Part shown: piece after piece, positions 8,895 to 17,595 of the stretch
Layout of the letters: each line of letters opens with the position of its first letter
How positions within the stretch are numbered: the first letter of the stretch is position 1
Assembly (NCBI GenBank): GCA_017524725.1
Contig: JAFXUZ010000032.1
Span: forward strand, 1 to 64,000
DNA from: Clostridia bacterium
Lineage (GTDB): Bacteria; Bacillota; Clostridia; Christensenellales; Aristaeellaceae
Direction of reading: 5' to 3'
DNA length: 64,000 bases
Made by a program: the position numbers and the translations under genes
Notes under the pieces: generated by a model
The model's input: only the letters and a program-made list of their open reading frames with translations
Database searches by the model: none
What the model was told of the DNA's origin: nothing

Positions 8895-8938
8895 AAAAAA
8901 CCCCGGTCCGGGGTGGTTTTCACTCCCGGACCCGGGGT
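8895..8938 (-). terminator. terminator or attenuator after terD
   Basis: On the minus strand ACCCCGG-GTCCGGG pairs with CCCCGGAC-CGGGGT, followed by six Ts. It lies between terD and the PRTase gene within the same-direction cluster. It would let terD be made in excess over the biosynthetic genes by partial read-through. Confidence 0.8.
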
Positions 8939-8965
8939 CTGCCGCCATCCGCCCGGAGGGGACGG

Positions 8966-9544
8966 TCACACGTTCACGCCGTAGTTTTCACACAGGGCCT
9001 TCAGGCCGCCCTGGAAACCGCTTCCGATGGCGTTGAACTTCCACTCGGCGCCGTTGCGGTAAAGTTCACCGACCACGACTGCCGTCTCGATGGAAAAGTC
9101 CTCGCCAAGATCGTAGCGGATAAGCTCGGTATTGGTGGCTTCGTCGACGACGCGGATAAAGGCGTTGTCGACCTGGCCGAAGTTCTGGCGGCGCGTGCCC
9201 GCGTCATAGATGGTGACGGTAAAGTCGATCTTTGCCACCGAAGCGGGAACGGCGGAAAGGTCCACCATGATCTGCTCGTCGTCGCCTTCACCCTCGCCGG
9301 TCAGGTTGTCGCCCAGATGCGTAACGCCGCCGCTGGGATGGGAAAGGTTGCCGTAGAAAACAAAATCGCTGTCGCAGGCGACCCGGCCGTCAGCGCCCAG
9401 CAGGAACGCGGCCGCGTCCAGGTCGAAATCCGAGCCGCCGTCATATTTGTTCGTATCCCATCCCAGACCAATGATCAGCTTTTTCAGTCCGGGCTTGCCT
9501 TTGGTCAGATCCACTTTTTGTCCTTTTGTCAGATTAACTGCCAT
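8966..9544 (-). CDS. terD: TerD-family calcium-binding stress protein
   Basis: The 192-residue protein begins with the typical [15 protein letters not shown] and contains [24 protein letters not shown] and the final [18 protein letters not shown], all diagnostic of TerD. Acidic loops bind calcium in this family, which acts in resistance to tellurite, phage and other stress. The ATG at 9544 has GGAGGG seven bases upstream. It is the first gene of the operon running to 4817 and has its own near-consensus promoter. No terC-like or terB-like partner is seen in the window. Confidence 0.93.
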   Translation of the reverse strand: MAVNLTKGQKVDLTKGKPGLKKLIIGLGWDTNKYDGGSDFDLDAAAFLLGADGRVACDSDFVFYGNLSHPSGGVTHLGDNLTGEGEGDDEQIMVDLSAVPASVAKIDFTVTIYDAGTRRQNFGQVDNAFIRVVDEATNTELIRYDLGEDFSIETAVVVGELYRNGAEWKFNAIGSGFQGGLKALCENYGVNV

Positions 9545-9644
9545 GATCGAACCCTCCATATCGTTTTTTATTCCGCGCGCCGCCAAAAATACGCCGATCA
9601 GTCCGTGCCCGGACGGCGCCGGACGGTCCATTGCATCCGACGAT

Positions 9645-9673
9645 ATTTTATTGCATATGCACAAATTAGTCAA
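9645..9673 (-). promoter_or_regulatory. promoter of the terD operon
   Basis: TTGACT (9668-9673) and TAAAAT (9645-9650) have the optimal 17-base spacing on the minus strand. A leader of about 95 bases precedes terD. Confidence 0.8.
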
Positions 9674-9856
9674 GTATCCCGCCGGCGGGGCGGGGCTGAA
9701 GGTCTTCCCGCCTCCGCCGGCGCTAAAACGTCAAGAGAGCGTACCTATTCTCAAACTCGACCCTCTTATTGGAGGAATATCCGGAAAGCCGCGGCAGAAA
9801 CTGTTATAAGAAGGCCGTTTGGGACCGGAAACGCTGCTGTTTTCCGGTTTTGCCAC

Positions 9857-9885
9857 TTGAAAGAACGGCCCCGGGATTGTACAAT
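9857..9885 (+). promoter_or_regulatory. tilS promoter placed directly at the start codon
   Basis: TTGAAA (9857-9862) and TACAAT (9880-9885) are 17 bases apart. The expected transcription start, six or seven bases beyond the -10 box, falls at or next to the ATG at 9893. No ribosome-binding site precedes that ATG, so the message is predicted to be leaderless. Confidence 0.7.
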
Positions 9886-9892
9886 ATTGCTT

Positions 9893-11287
9893 ATGACGAT
9901 GCCTTATTGTTTTCCGCATCCTTTTCCGGACGCGGCCCGGCTGAAGCCGGACGAGGGCCTGACGGAAGCGCTCTCCCTCTCCTATGGGCAGGCCGGCAGG
10001 CCCGCCCGGGTGCTTGCCGCCTTTTCCGGCGGCGCGGATTCCACAGCCCTTGTATGCATGCTGTCTTCCCTCAGGGAGGAATGGGGATTTTCCCTGGAAG
10101 CGGTCCATGTAAATCACGGCCTGAGGCCGGAGGCCGGACGGGATGAAGATTTCTGCCGTGAACTGTGTACCCTCCTCTCGGTCCCCTTTTCCGCCCGGGC
10201 CGTCACCCTGACCGGAAAAAGCGAGGAGGAAGCCCGCCGCCTGCGCTATGCGGTGCTGCGCGGGGAAGCCTCGGCGCGCATGTCCGCCGTCGCAGCCGCC
10301 CACCACCTGCGGGACCAGGGCGAAACCGTCCTGATGAACCTGATGCGCGGCAGCGTCCGTGGCCTGGGTGGCATGCGGGAGATCTCGCCCCTCGGGGAAG
10401 GCGTCATTCTGTGGCGCCCCCTGCTCGCTGTTTCTCCGGACCTTCTGCGCTCATACCTCGCCGAAAGAGGCATCCCCTGGACCGAGGACGCCACCAACGG
10501 CGACACCAGGTATCTTCGCAACGCCGTACGGCACGATATCCTCCCCCTGATGGAAAAGGCCCGTCCCGGGACCCTCCGCCATATCGTCGGGACCGGGAAC
10601 GTACTGAGGGAGGAATCGGATTACATGGACGCGGAGGCCGCGGCCGTGATGCGCGGAAAGTGCGCCGCAGAACCTTTCCCCTTCATTTCGGCCCCCGCCC
10701 TGTACGATTCCCCTCCGGTAATACGGAGACGATGCCTGCGCATTTTCCTGGAATCGCTGGGTATAGGTGAAAAAGCGGACTCAAGACTCCTCAACGCCCT
10801 TGCCTGCCTTGATGAAGGCGCGTCCTTTGCCGTCGGTGGCGGCTACACGGCGGTCCGCGGCGCGGGATACCTGTATTTTGTCCCCTCCTTCCCCGCCAAA
10901 GCCCACTGTCCCGAGGAATCTCCCTTCACCGGCGACGTCGGGGACGGCAAACGCACCCAGAGCCTCAGCGCCGCGCTTTACCGGACCTGCGTCACCCGTT
11001 ATCCCCTGCCCGGCGACGTGATCCTCCCCTTCGGCCACCGTTCCCGGCGGACGCTGATGGAATACTTCAGCAAAATGAAAACCGACCGTTATTTCCGGCT
11101 GCGCATACCGGTGGTCGCATCGGGTCACGAGATCGTCTGGGCCGTGGGGATCGGTGCATCCGACCTGGTCCGCCGGTCTTCCCCCGGGGAGGAGCGCATC
11201 ATGCTTTCCTGGCCACACCCGCTGCCCGGCGATGCGGACCTGAGCCTTTTCACTGAATATATGACAATGGGAGGAACAAAGCCATGA
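9893..11287 (+). CDS. tilS: tRNA(Ile)-lysidine synthase
   Basis: TilS attaches lysine to cytidine 34 of tRNA(Ile2) using ATP, which changes its decoding to AUA. The PP-loop SGGADS is at about residues 46-51, followed by HVNHGLRPEA and AHHLRDQGETVLMNLMRG, all typical. A C-terminal TilS domain follows. The protein is 464 residues from the ATG at 9893; a second ATG at 9899 is also possible. The frame is open far upstream, but the promoter lies within it, so the longer version is not real. It overlaps hpt by four bases (ATGA), the usual tilS-hpt-ftsH order in Bacillota. Confidence 0.93.
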   Translation: MTMPYCFPHPFPDAARLKPDEGLTEALSLSYGQAGRPARVLAAFSGGADSTALVCMLSSLREEWGFSLEAVHVNHGLRPEAGRDEDFCRELCTLLSVPFSARAVTLTGKSEEEARRLRYAVLRGEASARMSAVAAAHHLRDQGETVLMNLMRGSVRGLGGMREISPLGEGVILWRPLLAVSPDLLRSYLAERGIPWTEDATNGDTRYLRNAVRHDILPLMEKARPGTLRHIVGTGNVLREESDYMDAEAAAVMRGKCAAEPFPFISAPALYDSPPVIRRRCLRIFLESLGIGEKADSRLLNALACLDEGASFAVGGGYTAVRGAGYLYFVPSFPAKAHCPEESPFTGDVGDGKRTQSLSAALYRTCVTRYPLPGDVILPFGHRSRRTLMEYFSKMKTDRYFRLRIPVVASGHEIVWAVGIGASDLVRRSSPGEERIMLSWPHPLPGDADLSLFTEYMTMGGTKP

Positions 11288-11835
11288 GCATCAAGACCTA
11301 TGCCGACAACGACATCCAGAGCACCCTGATCTCCGAAGAACGCCTTCATGCGCGGATCAGGGAATTAGGGGCGGAGATCACGCAGAAATTCCATGAGCAG
11401 CCCCCCATCATGGTCTGCATCCTGAAGGGAGCCTTCGTGTTTTTTGCGGACCTCATCCGCTGCGTGGACCTGCCGGTGCGCATCGATTTCATGGCTGCCT
11501 CCAGCTACGGCAGCGGCACCGAATCCACGGGCGAGGTGCATGTGGTCAAGGACCTGCCCCTGGACATCACCGGTCAGAACATCATGCTGGTGGAGGATAT
11601 CATCGACAGCGGCCGGACACTGGCCTATCTCAAACGCCTGCTGGAATCCCGCAACGCAAAGAAGGTGTACATCACCACCCTGCTTGACAAGCCTTCCCGT
11701 CGGGTGGTAGACCTGAAGCCGGACTTCTGCGGCTTTACCATCCCCGATTCCTTCGTCATCGGCTACGGCCTGGACTACGCCGAAAAATACCGCAACCTGC
11801 CCGAGATCGGCATCCTTTCGCCCGACAGCATCTGA
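11284..11835 (+). CDS. hpt: hypoxanthine phosphoribosyltransferase
   Basis: This 183-residue purine-salvage enzyme converts hypoxanthine or guanine plus PRPP into IMP or GMP. The PRPP motif VEDIIDSGRT is at about residues 103-112, and the MAASSYGSGTES flexible loop precedes it. The C-terminal VIGYGLDYAEKYRNLPEIG is diagnostic. GGGAGGAA lies upstream of the ATG, which overlaps the tilS stop, so the two are translated together. A terminator follows. Confidence 0.95.
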   Translation: MSIKTYADNDIQSTLISEERLHARIRELGAEITQKFHEQPPIMVCILKGAFVFFADLIRCVDLPVRIDFMAASSYGSGTESTGEVHVVKDLPLDITGQNIMLVEDIIDSGRTLAYLKRLLESRNAKKVYITTLLDKPSRRVVDLKPDFCGFTIPDSFVIGYGLDYAEKYRNLPEIGILSPDSI

Positions 11836-11850
11836 TCGATCTCCTTCCGC

Positions 11851-11890
11851 GGGGCGGGGTGGGCCTCAGGTCCTCCCCTGCCCTTTTTTT
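11851..11890 (+). terminator. terminator after hpt
   Basis: A GC-rich stem (GGGGCGGGG paired with CCCCTGCCC, with an inner GGGCC/GGTCC helix) is followed by seven Ts. It separates tilS-hpt from ftsH. Confidence 0.75.
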
Positions 11891-11947
11891 GTCCCTTTTC
11901 CCCCTGTTTTTTTACACCCGCGGCCGCCTCCCGGGCTGATTTGTATA

Positions 11948-11977
11948 TTGTCAACAGCACATGTTTTATGGTATATT
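11948..11977 (+). promoter_or_regulatory. ftsH promoter with extended -10
   Basis: TTGTCA (11948-11953) and TATATT (11972-11977) are 18 bases apart, and TG lies one base before the -10 box. A perfect seven-base hairpin (CGGAGCG/CGCTCCG, 11981-12000) begins at the predicted transcript start. Confidence 0.65.
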
Positions 11978-12043
11978 ATTCGGAGCGGATCATCGCTCCG
12001 CGATTTCCATGCTTTTCCATGTTTTCAACGGGAGGATTGAATT

Positions 12044-13954
12044 TTGCGCAAAGTATCCCATAACAGCATGTTCGGTTTCATCGCCTTTCTTGCCGTTTTT
12101 ATCGTGCTGGCGGCGATCCTTTCGGGGATGAACTCCCCCGCCGCGCCGGACAGGATCGAATATCCCAGTCTGCTTGATCTGATCGAGAAGAAAGATGTCG
12201 CCCGTGTCGCCATCGACGGCACCATCCTCTACGGGCTTTATTCCTCTTCCGGTCCCAACGCCGCCGCCTTCCCGTCCACTTACGATTTCAAGTGCACGAT
12301 CGGCGATGATTTCATCGATACCGTCCGCACGATCGTCGCCAAAAAAGAAGGCGCGGACCCGTCCACCGTCTCCGTAAAGGATTTCGGCTTCAAACTCCAG
12401 TACGTCGCCCCCACGGTGACCCCCTGGTATATCCAGATCATCCCCTACCTGATCCCGACCCTTTTGATCATCGCCTTCTGGATGTACATGCTGCGGCAGC
12501 AGTCGGGCGGCAACGGCAAGGTGATGAACTTCGGCAAATCCCGCGCCAGCATGGTGGATCCCAGCAAAAACAAGATCACCTTTGCCGACGTAGCCGGAGC
12601 GGACGAAGAAAAAGACGAGCTCCGCGAGGTGGTCGATTTCCTGAAAAATCCCTCCGTATACGCCGAGCTGGGCGCCCGTATCCCCAAGGGCGTCCTGCTG
12701 ATGGGCCCTCCCGGCACCGGCAAGACACTTTTGGCCAAGGCCGTAGCCGGTGAGGCGAACGTACCCTTCTTTTCCATCAGCGGCTCCGACTTTGTGGAGA
12801 TGTTCGTAGGCGTGGGCGCCAGCCGTGTCAGGGACCTGTTTGACCAGGCCAAGCGCAATTCCCCCAGCATCGTATTTATAGACGAGATCGACGCCGTGGG
12901 CCGCCACAGGGGCGCCGGCCTCGGCGGCGGACATGACGAACGGGAACAGACCCTCAACCAGCTGCTTGTCGAAATGGACGGCTTCACTGCCAACGAGGGC
13001 GTCATCGTAATGGCAGCCACCAACCGCAGGGACATCCTGGACCCCGCCCTTTTGCGTCCCGGCCGTTTTGACCGGCAGATCACCGTCAACTATCCCGACG
13101 TGAACGGCCGCATCGCCATACTGAAGGTCCATTCCAGGGGCAAGCCCCTTGCGAGCGACGCAGACCTTGACAACATTGCCAAGCGCACTCCCTACGCCAC
13201 CGGCGCCGACCTTGAAAACATCATGAACGAAGCCGCCATCCTCGCAGCCCGGGCCAAGGACCGCCAGATCTCCCAGAAATACCTGGTGGAAGCGGTTGAA
13301 CGCATCCAGATGGGCCCCGAAAAACGCAGCCATAAGGTGCTGGAGGAAGACCTGCGCATCACGGCCTATCACGAAGCGGGCCATGCCATCGTGGGCCATT
13401 ACCTGCCGCTGTGCGACGAGATCCATATGATCACCGTCGTTCCCCGCGGGCAGGCCGCCGGCCTCACCCTGGCCCTGCCTGAAAAGGAATTTGACCACCA
13501 GGGCCGCCAGAAGCTTCTGCAGAACATCACCATGATGATGGGCGGGCGGGCCGCCGAAAGCCTCACCCAGGAGGACATCTGCACCGGCGCCGTCAGCGAC
13601 CTGAAGCGGGCTACCGAGATCGCCAAAGCCATGGTCACCAAGTTCGGTATGTCCCCCAGGCTCGGCACCATGTACCTGGGAAGCGACCAGGAGGTCTTTG
13701 TCGGCATGGAATTCGGGCAGACCAGGGAATTCAGCGAACAGACAGCCGCGGTCATCGACGAAGAAGTCCGCTCCATCCTTGACAACTGCTACAGCCAGGC
13801 CATCGCCATCCTGAAGGATCACATGGACGAACTGAACGGCCTCGGCAAGCTTCTGATCGAAAAGGAGACCGTGACCCGCGCAGAATTCCTGGCCTTCATC
13901 AATGGAACCGCGTCCGAGGACGCTTCCGTTACAGCCGCGGGCTTTGTCCAGTAA
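12044..13954 (+). CDS. ftsH: ATP-dependent zinc metalloprotease FtsH
   Basis: This membrane-anchored AAA protease degrades misassembled membrane proteins and regulators. The 636 residues show two membrane segments (about 5-27 and 130-155) around an extracytoplasmic domain, then Walker A GPPGTGKT (about 220-227), FIDEIDAVG, the second region of homology ending in [10 protein letters not shown], and the zinc site HEAGH (about 443-447). The start is a TTG at 12044 with GGGAGGA eight bases upstream. It is transcribed from its own promoter. Confidence 0.96.
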   Translation: MRKVSHNSMFGFIAFLAVFIVLAAILSGMNSPAAPDRIEYPSLLDLIEKKDVARVAIDGTILYGLYSSSGPNAAAFPSTYDFKCTIGDDFIDTVRTIVAKKEGADPSTVSVKDFGFKLQYVAPTVTPWYIQIIPYLIPTLLIIAFWMYMLRQQSGGNGKVMNFGKSRASMVDPSKNKITFADVAGADEEKDELREVVDFLKNPSVYAELGARIPKGVLLMGPPGTGKTLLAKAVAGEANVPFFSISGSDFVEMFVGVGASRVRDLFDQAKRNSPSIVFIDEIDAVGRHRGAGLGGGHDEREQTLNQLLVEMDGFTANEGVIVMAATNRRDILDPALLRPGRFDRQITVNYPDVNGRIAILKVHSRGKPLASDADLDNIAKRTPYATGADLENIMNEAAILAARAKDRQISQKYLVEAVERIQMGPEKRSHKVLEEDLRITAYHEAGHAIVGHYLPLCDEIHMITVVPRGQAAGLTLALPEKEFDHQGRQKLLQNITMMMGGRAAESLTQEDICTGAVSDLKRATEIAKAMVTKFGMSPRLGTMYLGSDQEVFVGMEFGQTREFSEQTAAVIDEEVRSILDNCYSQAIAILKDHMDELNGLGKLLIEKETVTRAEFLAFINGTASEDASVTAAGFVQ

Positions 13955-13964
13955 GCCATCATAA

Positions 13965-13995
13965 CCGGCGCGCCTTTATGCTTCGGGCGCGCCGG
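13965..13995 (+). terminator. hairpin after ftsH, weak terminator
   Basis: CCGGCGCGCC and GGCGCGCCGG form a perfect ten-base stem with an 11-base loop. A run of six Ts comes only about ten bases later, so termination may be incomplete and the VanW gene could be reached by read-through. Confidence 0.55.
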
Positions 13996-14040
13996 AGGCT
14001 GTCACGTTTTTTCGACTGTCAATCCGGGAGTATTTTTTTA

Positions 14041-15615
14041 ATGAACTTTCAAGAACAGGGCTATCGGGGCGATTACGGTTTCCCCGAGACCCAAACAACT
14101 ACCGCTCCGGCCGGCGGGCAGCTCGCTGCTCCCCGGCAGCCCAGGAGGAGAAACGACCGCGGGGGAGGAAAGGTTTCCCCCGGCAGGCTGTTTCTTTGCT
14201 TTGCGGCGCTCGTCATCGTCGGTGCGGGAATCTGGTTCGGCCTGAAATGGTACAGGGCCTGGTCCGCCGCCGAAAAATACAGCGGTGTTTTTATTGACAA
14301 CATCTATATCGACGGCATCCCCATGGGCGGCAAAACACTGCAGCAGGGGTACGACGCCGTGGTTTCCTCGGTTGCCAAACGTCAGAATTCCTGGGCGCTG
14401 GACCTGGTGTACAACGGTCATCTGTATTTCACGGTAAACTACGAGACCCTCGGCATCCATACCGACCTTGTCAAGGTGGAGTCCCTGGTAAGGAACGCCT
14501 ACGCCCTGGGCCACACCGGTTCGGTATTCGACATTGAAAGCGATATCCTGGCCCTGGCAAAGGAGCCATACAGCCTGTATACCACCCAAAGCCAGATGTC
14601 GACGGATTACCTGGACAGCATGGTCCTTGCGCCTATTGCGGAGGACATGTACATGGCTCCCCGGGACGCTTACCTTGCCTCCTTTGACCCGGATGCGCCG
14701 GATCCCTTCACCATCTCGCCCGAAGCCAACGGCCGGCGGCTGGATACATCCACCATCCGGGACCAGATCCTGACCCTTGCCGGGGAAGGTACCTCCGGCG
14801 CGCTGCAGCTTATCCCGGAGACCCTGTATCCCAACGTCACCACTGCCGACATCCGGTCCCAGGTGACGCTGCTTTCCACCGGAGTGACCCCCATTTCCAC
14901 TTCCTCCACCGACAACCGCAACAACAATATCCGTCTTGCATTTTCACGTTTCAACGGCCTGGTCGTCAAGAGCGGCGACAGCGTTTCCTTCAATGCGGTG
15001 GTCGGCGAAAGGAACAAAGCCAACGGTTTCCTTGACGCCGTCGAATACGTGTACAACCTGCCGGTAACCGGCGTGGGCGGAGGCGTCTGCCAGGCGTCGA
15101 CGACCATTTACAAGGCAGCGCTGTGCGCCAACCTGAAAGTAACGAAGCGGGAGCCGCATTCCGAGCTGGTATCCTACACTGTGTTCGGCCAGGACGCCAC
15201 CGTCTACTGGGGCGGCCGCAAGATCGACCTGGTGTTCGTCAACAATTCCCTTGGCAACATCTATATCACCGCCCATGTACAGAAAAACGGCGGGAACCTG
15301 GAATGTGTTGTGCGCATCTACGGCCGTTCCCTCGGAGACGGGGTATATTATACCCTGGAGACCCAGACCGTTGAAGAGATCCCGAAACCCGAGATCCCCG
15401 AATATGTCAAGGACATCAAGCAGCTTTACGTTACCTACACCGACGAAGAATTCCTGGACCGGGCAGGTCATGACGGATTCATCAACGAGACCTACCTCCA
15501 GCGCTGGGAAAACGGTATACTCGTCGGAAGCACTCTGGTCAGCAGGGACACCTATGAAGCGGTAACGGACAGGTACTACGTAGGTGTCAAGGTGCCTGAG
15601 ATCACGGATGAATGA
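14041..15615 (+). CDS. VanW-family cell-envelope protein
   Basis: This 524-residue protein has a cytoplasmic N-terminus rich in Thr, Pro and Arg, one membrane segment (about 62-83), a YoaR-like peptidoglycan-binding region and a VanW domain. The VanW domain includes LAFSRFNGLVVKSGDSVSFN and GVGGGVCQASTTIY at about 300-360, with a C-terminal G5-like extension. VanW proteins occur beside vancomycin-resistance genes but also widely in Clostridia as envelope proteins; no resistance genes are near. The ATG at 14041 has GGGAG ten bases upstream. Confidence 0.88.
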   Translation: MNFQEQGYRGDYGFPETQTTTAPAGGQLAAPRQPRRRNDRGGGKVSPGRLFLCFAALVIVGAGIWFGLKWYRAWSAAEKYSGVFIDNIYIDGIPMGGKTLQQGYDAVVSSVAKRQNSWALDLVYNGHLYFTVNYETLGIHTDLVKVESLVRNAYALGHTGSVFDIESDILALAKEPYSLYTTQSQMSTDYLDSMVLAPIAEDMYMAPRDAYLASFDPDAPDPFTISPEANGRRLDTSTIRDQILTLAGEGTSGALQLIPETLYPNVTTADIRSQVTLLSTGVTPISTSSTDNRNNNIRLAFSRFNGLVVKSGDSVSFNAVVGERNKANGFLDAVEYVYNLPVTGVGGGVCQASTTIYKAALCANLKVTKREPHSELVSYTVFGQDATVYWGGRKIDLVFVNNSLGNIYITAHVQKNGGNLECVVRIYGRSLGDGVYYTLETQTVEEIPKPEIPEYVKDIKQLYVTYTDEEFLDRAGHDGFINETYLQRWENGILVGSTLVSRDTYEAVTDRYYVGVKVPEITDE

Positions 15616-15626
15616 TTTGTCCCTTC

Positions 15627-15657
15627 AGCATGCCCTCGGGCATGCTTTTTATTTTTT
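15627..15657 (+). terminator. terminator after the VanW gene
   Basis: AGCATGCCC and GGGCATGCT form a nine-base stem with a two-base loop, followed by a T-rich tail. Confidence 0.9.
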
Positions 15658-15675
15658 GACAAGGAGGACCTGACC

Positions 15676-17595
15676 ATGCATTACAGGCTGATTTCCGCTG
15701 CGCTCGTTCTTTTGTTTATCGCACTCGTCATTCCCGCCCGGGCTGAAGGGGAGATATTCGTCGAGGCCATACCGGGCCTCAGTGAGGATTTCATCCTGGG
15801 CATGGACGTGTCGTCGGTGATCTCCCTGGAGGAAAGCGGCGTCAGGTATTACGACGACGACGGACGGGAAAAGGACCTTTTCGCGATACTTGCCTCCCAT
15901 GGCGTCAACTGGATCCGCGTCCGGGTATGGGTGGATCCCTATGACAAAAACGGCTTCAGCTACGGCGGCGGCGGGAATGACCTTGCCCGCGCGGTCGCCA
16001 TCGGAAAACGGGCCACGGAAAACGGCATGCGCCTTCTGGTGGATTTCCATTATTCCGATTTCTGGGCCGATCCCTCCAAACAGCAGGCCCCCAAAGCATG
16101 GCAGGGGATGGCCATCGAGGAAAAGGCCGAAGCCGTATACCGCTACACCCTGGACAGCCTTTCAGCTTTCAGGGATAACGGGGTCGACGTCGGTATGGTC
16201 CAATTGGGCAACGAAACCAACGGCTGTTTCTGCGGGGAAAAAATATGGATGAACATCGTTTGGCATCTGATGGGATCCGCCGCCCGCGCAGTGCGCGAAA
16301 CCGACCCGGGCATCCTGATCGCCGTGCATTTCGCTAACCCCGAAAATGCCGACGCATACCTGAACTGGGCTTCAAAGCTTGCCTATTACGACCTGGATTA
16401 CGACGTCTTCGCCACCAGCTATTACCCCTACTGGCACGGCACCCTTGAAAACCTGACATCGGTACTGGGGCAGATCAAGGAAAAGTACGGCAAATCCGTC
16501 ATGGTAGCCGAGACCAGCTATGCCTGGACCCTGGAGGACAGTGACTTTTCCGGCAACACCATCGGCGAGGGCGGGGCTTATGACCACCCCTGGCCCTTCA
16601 CCGTCCAGGGCCAGGCAAACGAGGTGCGCGCCGTGGCTTCGGCACTTAGTTCGATCGGCGGCCTTGGCGTTTTCTACTGGGAAGGAGCATGGATCTCCGT
16701 CGGCACTTCCTCCTGGGAAGAAAACCACCTCCTGTGGGAAAAATACGGCAGCGGCTGGGCTTCTTCCTTTGCTGCGGAATATGATCCCGCGGACGCCGGC
16801 AAATACTACGGCGGCTCCGCCTGCGACAACCAGGCCATGTTCGACTCCCACGGACAGGCACTTCCCAGTCTCAGCGTGTTCAAATACCTTCGGGAAGGCC
16901 ACGCCGCCCAGATCGTCCCGGACAGCGTGGACGACGTCGAGATCACGGTGGACATCGGCCAGGACATCCGCCTTCCTGACACCGTCAGCGCCGTCATGAA
17001 CGACAACAGCCGCCGGGAGGTAAGCGTCGTATGGGATGCTGATCCCTCCTCGCTGGACACTTCCGCCCCGGCCGATCATACCGTTACCGGTACTGCCGGC
17101 GGCATGCAGGCCGTCGCAAATATCCATGTCGTAAAGTATAATTACGCCCGGAACCCTTCCTTTGAAGACGCGGACACATCCATGTGGACCTGCGAGGACC
17201 TGCGCGGCACAGAGCAGCTGTACCGCGAAGAAAAAAAGAACGATTCCCGTACCGGCACCTGGCACTGGCACTTCTATTCCGCCAAAGCCACAGGTGTGGA
17301 ATTTACCCTTGAACAGAAGATCGAAGGTCTTCCCGCAGGAAACTGGGTCGCCGGCATCTCACTGATGGGCGGCGACGCCGGGCAGCAGGATATCCGGAGC
17401 TATGTAAAAATAGACGGCGAGACCGTCGCGACGTGTCCCGCCGTCATCACCAAATGGAACGAGTGGAAGACCCCGGAGGTCCGCTTTTCCTGCGAGGAAG
17501 GGCAGGAAGTCATCTGCGGCGTCTATGTACGCTGCGACGGCGCAGGCGCCTGGGGCAAGATCGACGACCTTTACGTGAACGCCGACGTCAATTGA
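15676..17595 (+). CDS. secreted GH53 endo-beta-1,4-galactanase with C-terminal carbohydrate-binding domain
   Basis: This enzyme would cut beta-1,4-galactan side chains of pectin outside the cell. The 639 residues begin with a signal peptide (1-23), then a GH53 barrel starting FILGMDVSSV. The acid/base Glu180 lies in QLGNETNG and the nucleophile Glu279 in VAETSYAW. A bacterial Ig-like segment follows at about 420-485, then a beta-sandwich at about 490-639 that begins with NPSFED and resembles the galactan-binding CBM61 often attached to GH53. AAGGAGG precedes the ATG. The stop overlaps the end of the opposite-strand GH43 gene by eight bases. Confidence 0.92.
   Translation: MHYRLISAALVLLFIALVIPARAEGEIFVEAIPGLSEDFILGMDVSSVISLEESGVRYYDDDGREKDLFAILASHGVNWIRVRVWVDPYDKNGFSYGGGGNDLARAVAIGKRATENGMRLLVDFHYSDFWADPSKQQAPKAWQGMAIEEKAEAVYRYTLDSLSAFRDNGVDVGMVQLGNETNGCFCGEKIWMNIVWHLMGSAARAVRETDPGILIAVHFANPENADAYLNWASKLAYYDLDYDVFATSYYPYWHGTLENLTSVLGQIKEKYGKSVMVAETSYAWTLEDSDFSGNTIGEGGAYDHPWPFTVQGQANEVRAVASALSSIGGLGVFYWEGAWISVGTSSWEENHLLWEKYGSGWASSFAAEYDPADAGKYYGGSACDNQAMFDSHGQALPSLSVFKYLREGHAAQIVPDSVDDVEITVDIGQDIRLPDTVSAVMNDNSRREVSVVWDADPSSLDTSAPADHTVTGTAGGMQAVANIHVVKYNYARNPSFEDADTSMWTCEDLRGTEQLYREEKKNDSRTGTWHWHFYSAKATGVEFTLEQKIEGLPAGNWVAGISLMGGDAGQQDIRSYVKIDGETVATCPAVITKWNEWKTPEVRFSCEEGQEVICGVYVRCDGAGAWGKIDDLYVNADVN

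Noticed and set aside
9317-9892. A longer tilS start giving a 656-residue protein
   Set aside because: The extension is antisense to terD and its promoter, and the tilS promoter itself lies inside it.
11990-13822. 610-residue open frame on the minus strand opposite ftsH
   Set aside because: It mirrors the highly conserved ftsH gene, has no domain or ribosome-binding site, and long antisense frames are expected in GC-rich coding DNA.
13965-13995. Reading the hairpin after ftsH as an insertion-sequence end
   Set aside because: It is single, lies directly behind a stop codon, and no partner repeat or transposase is near.
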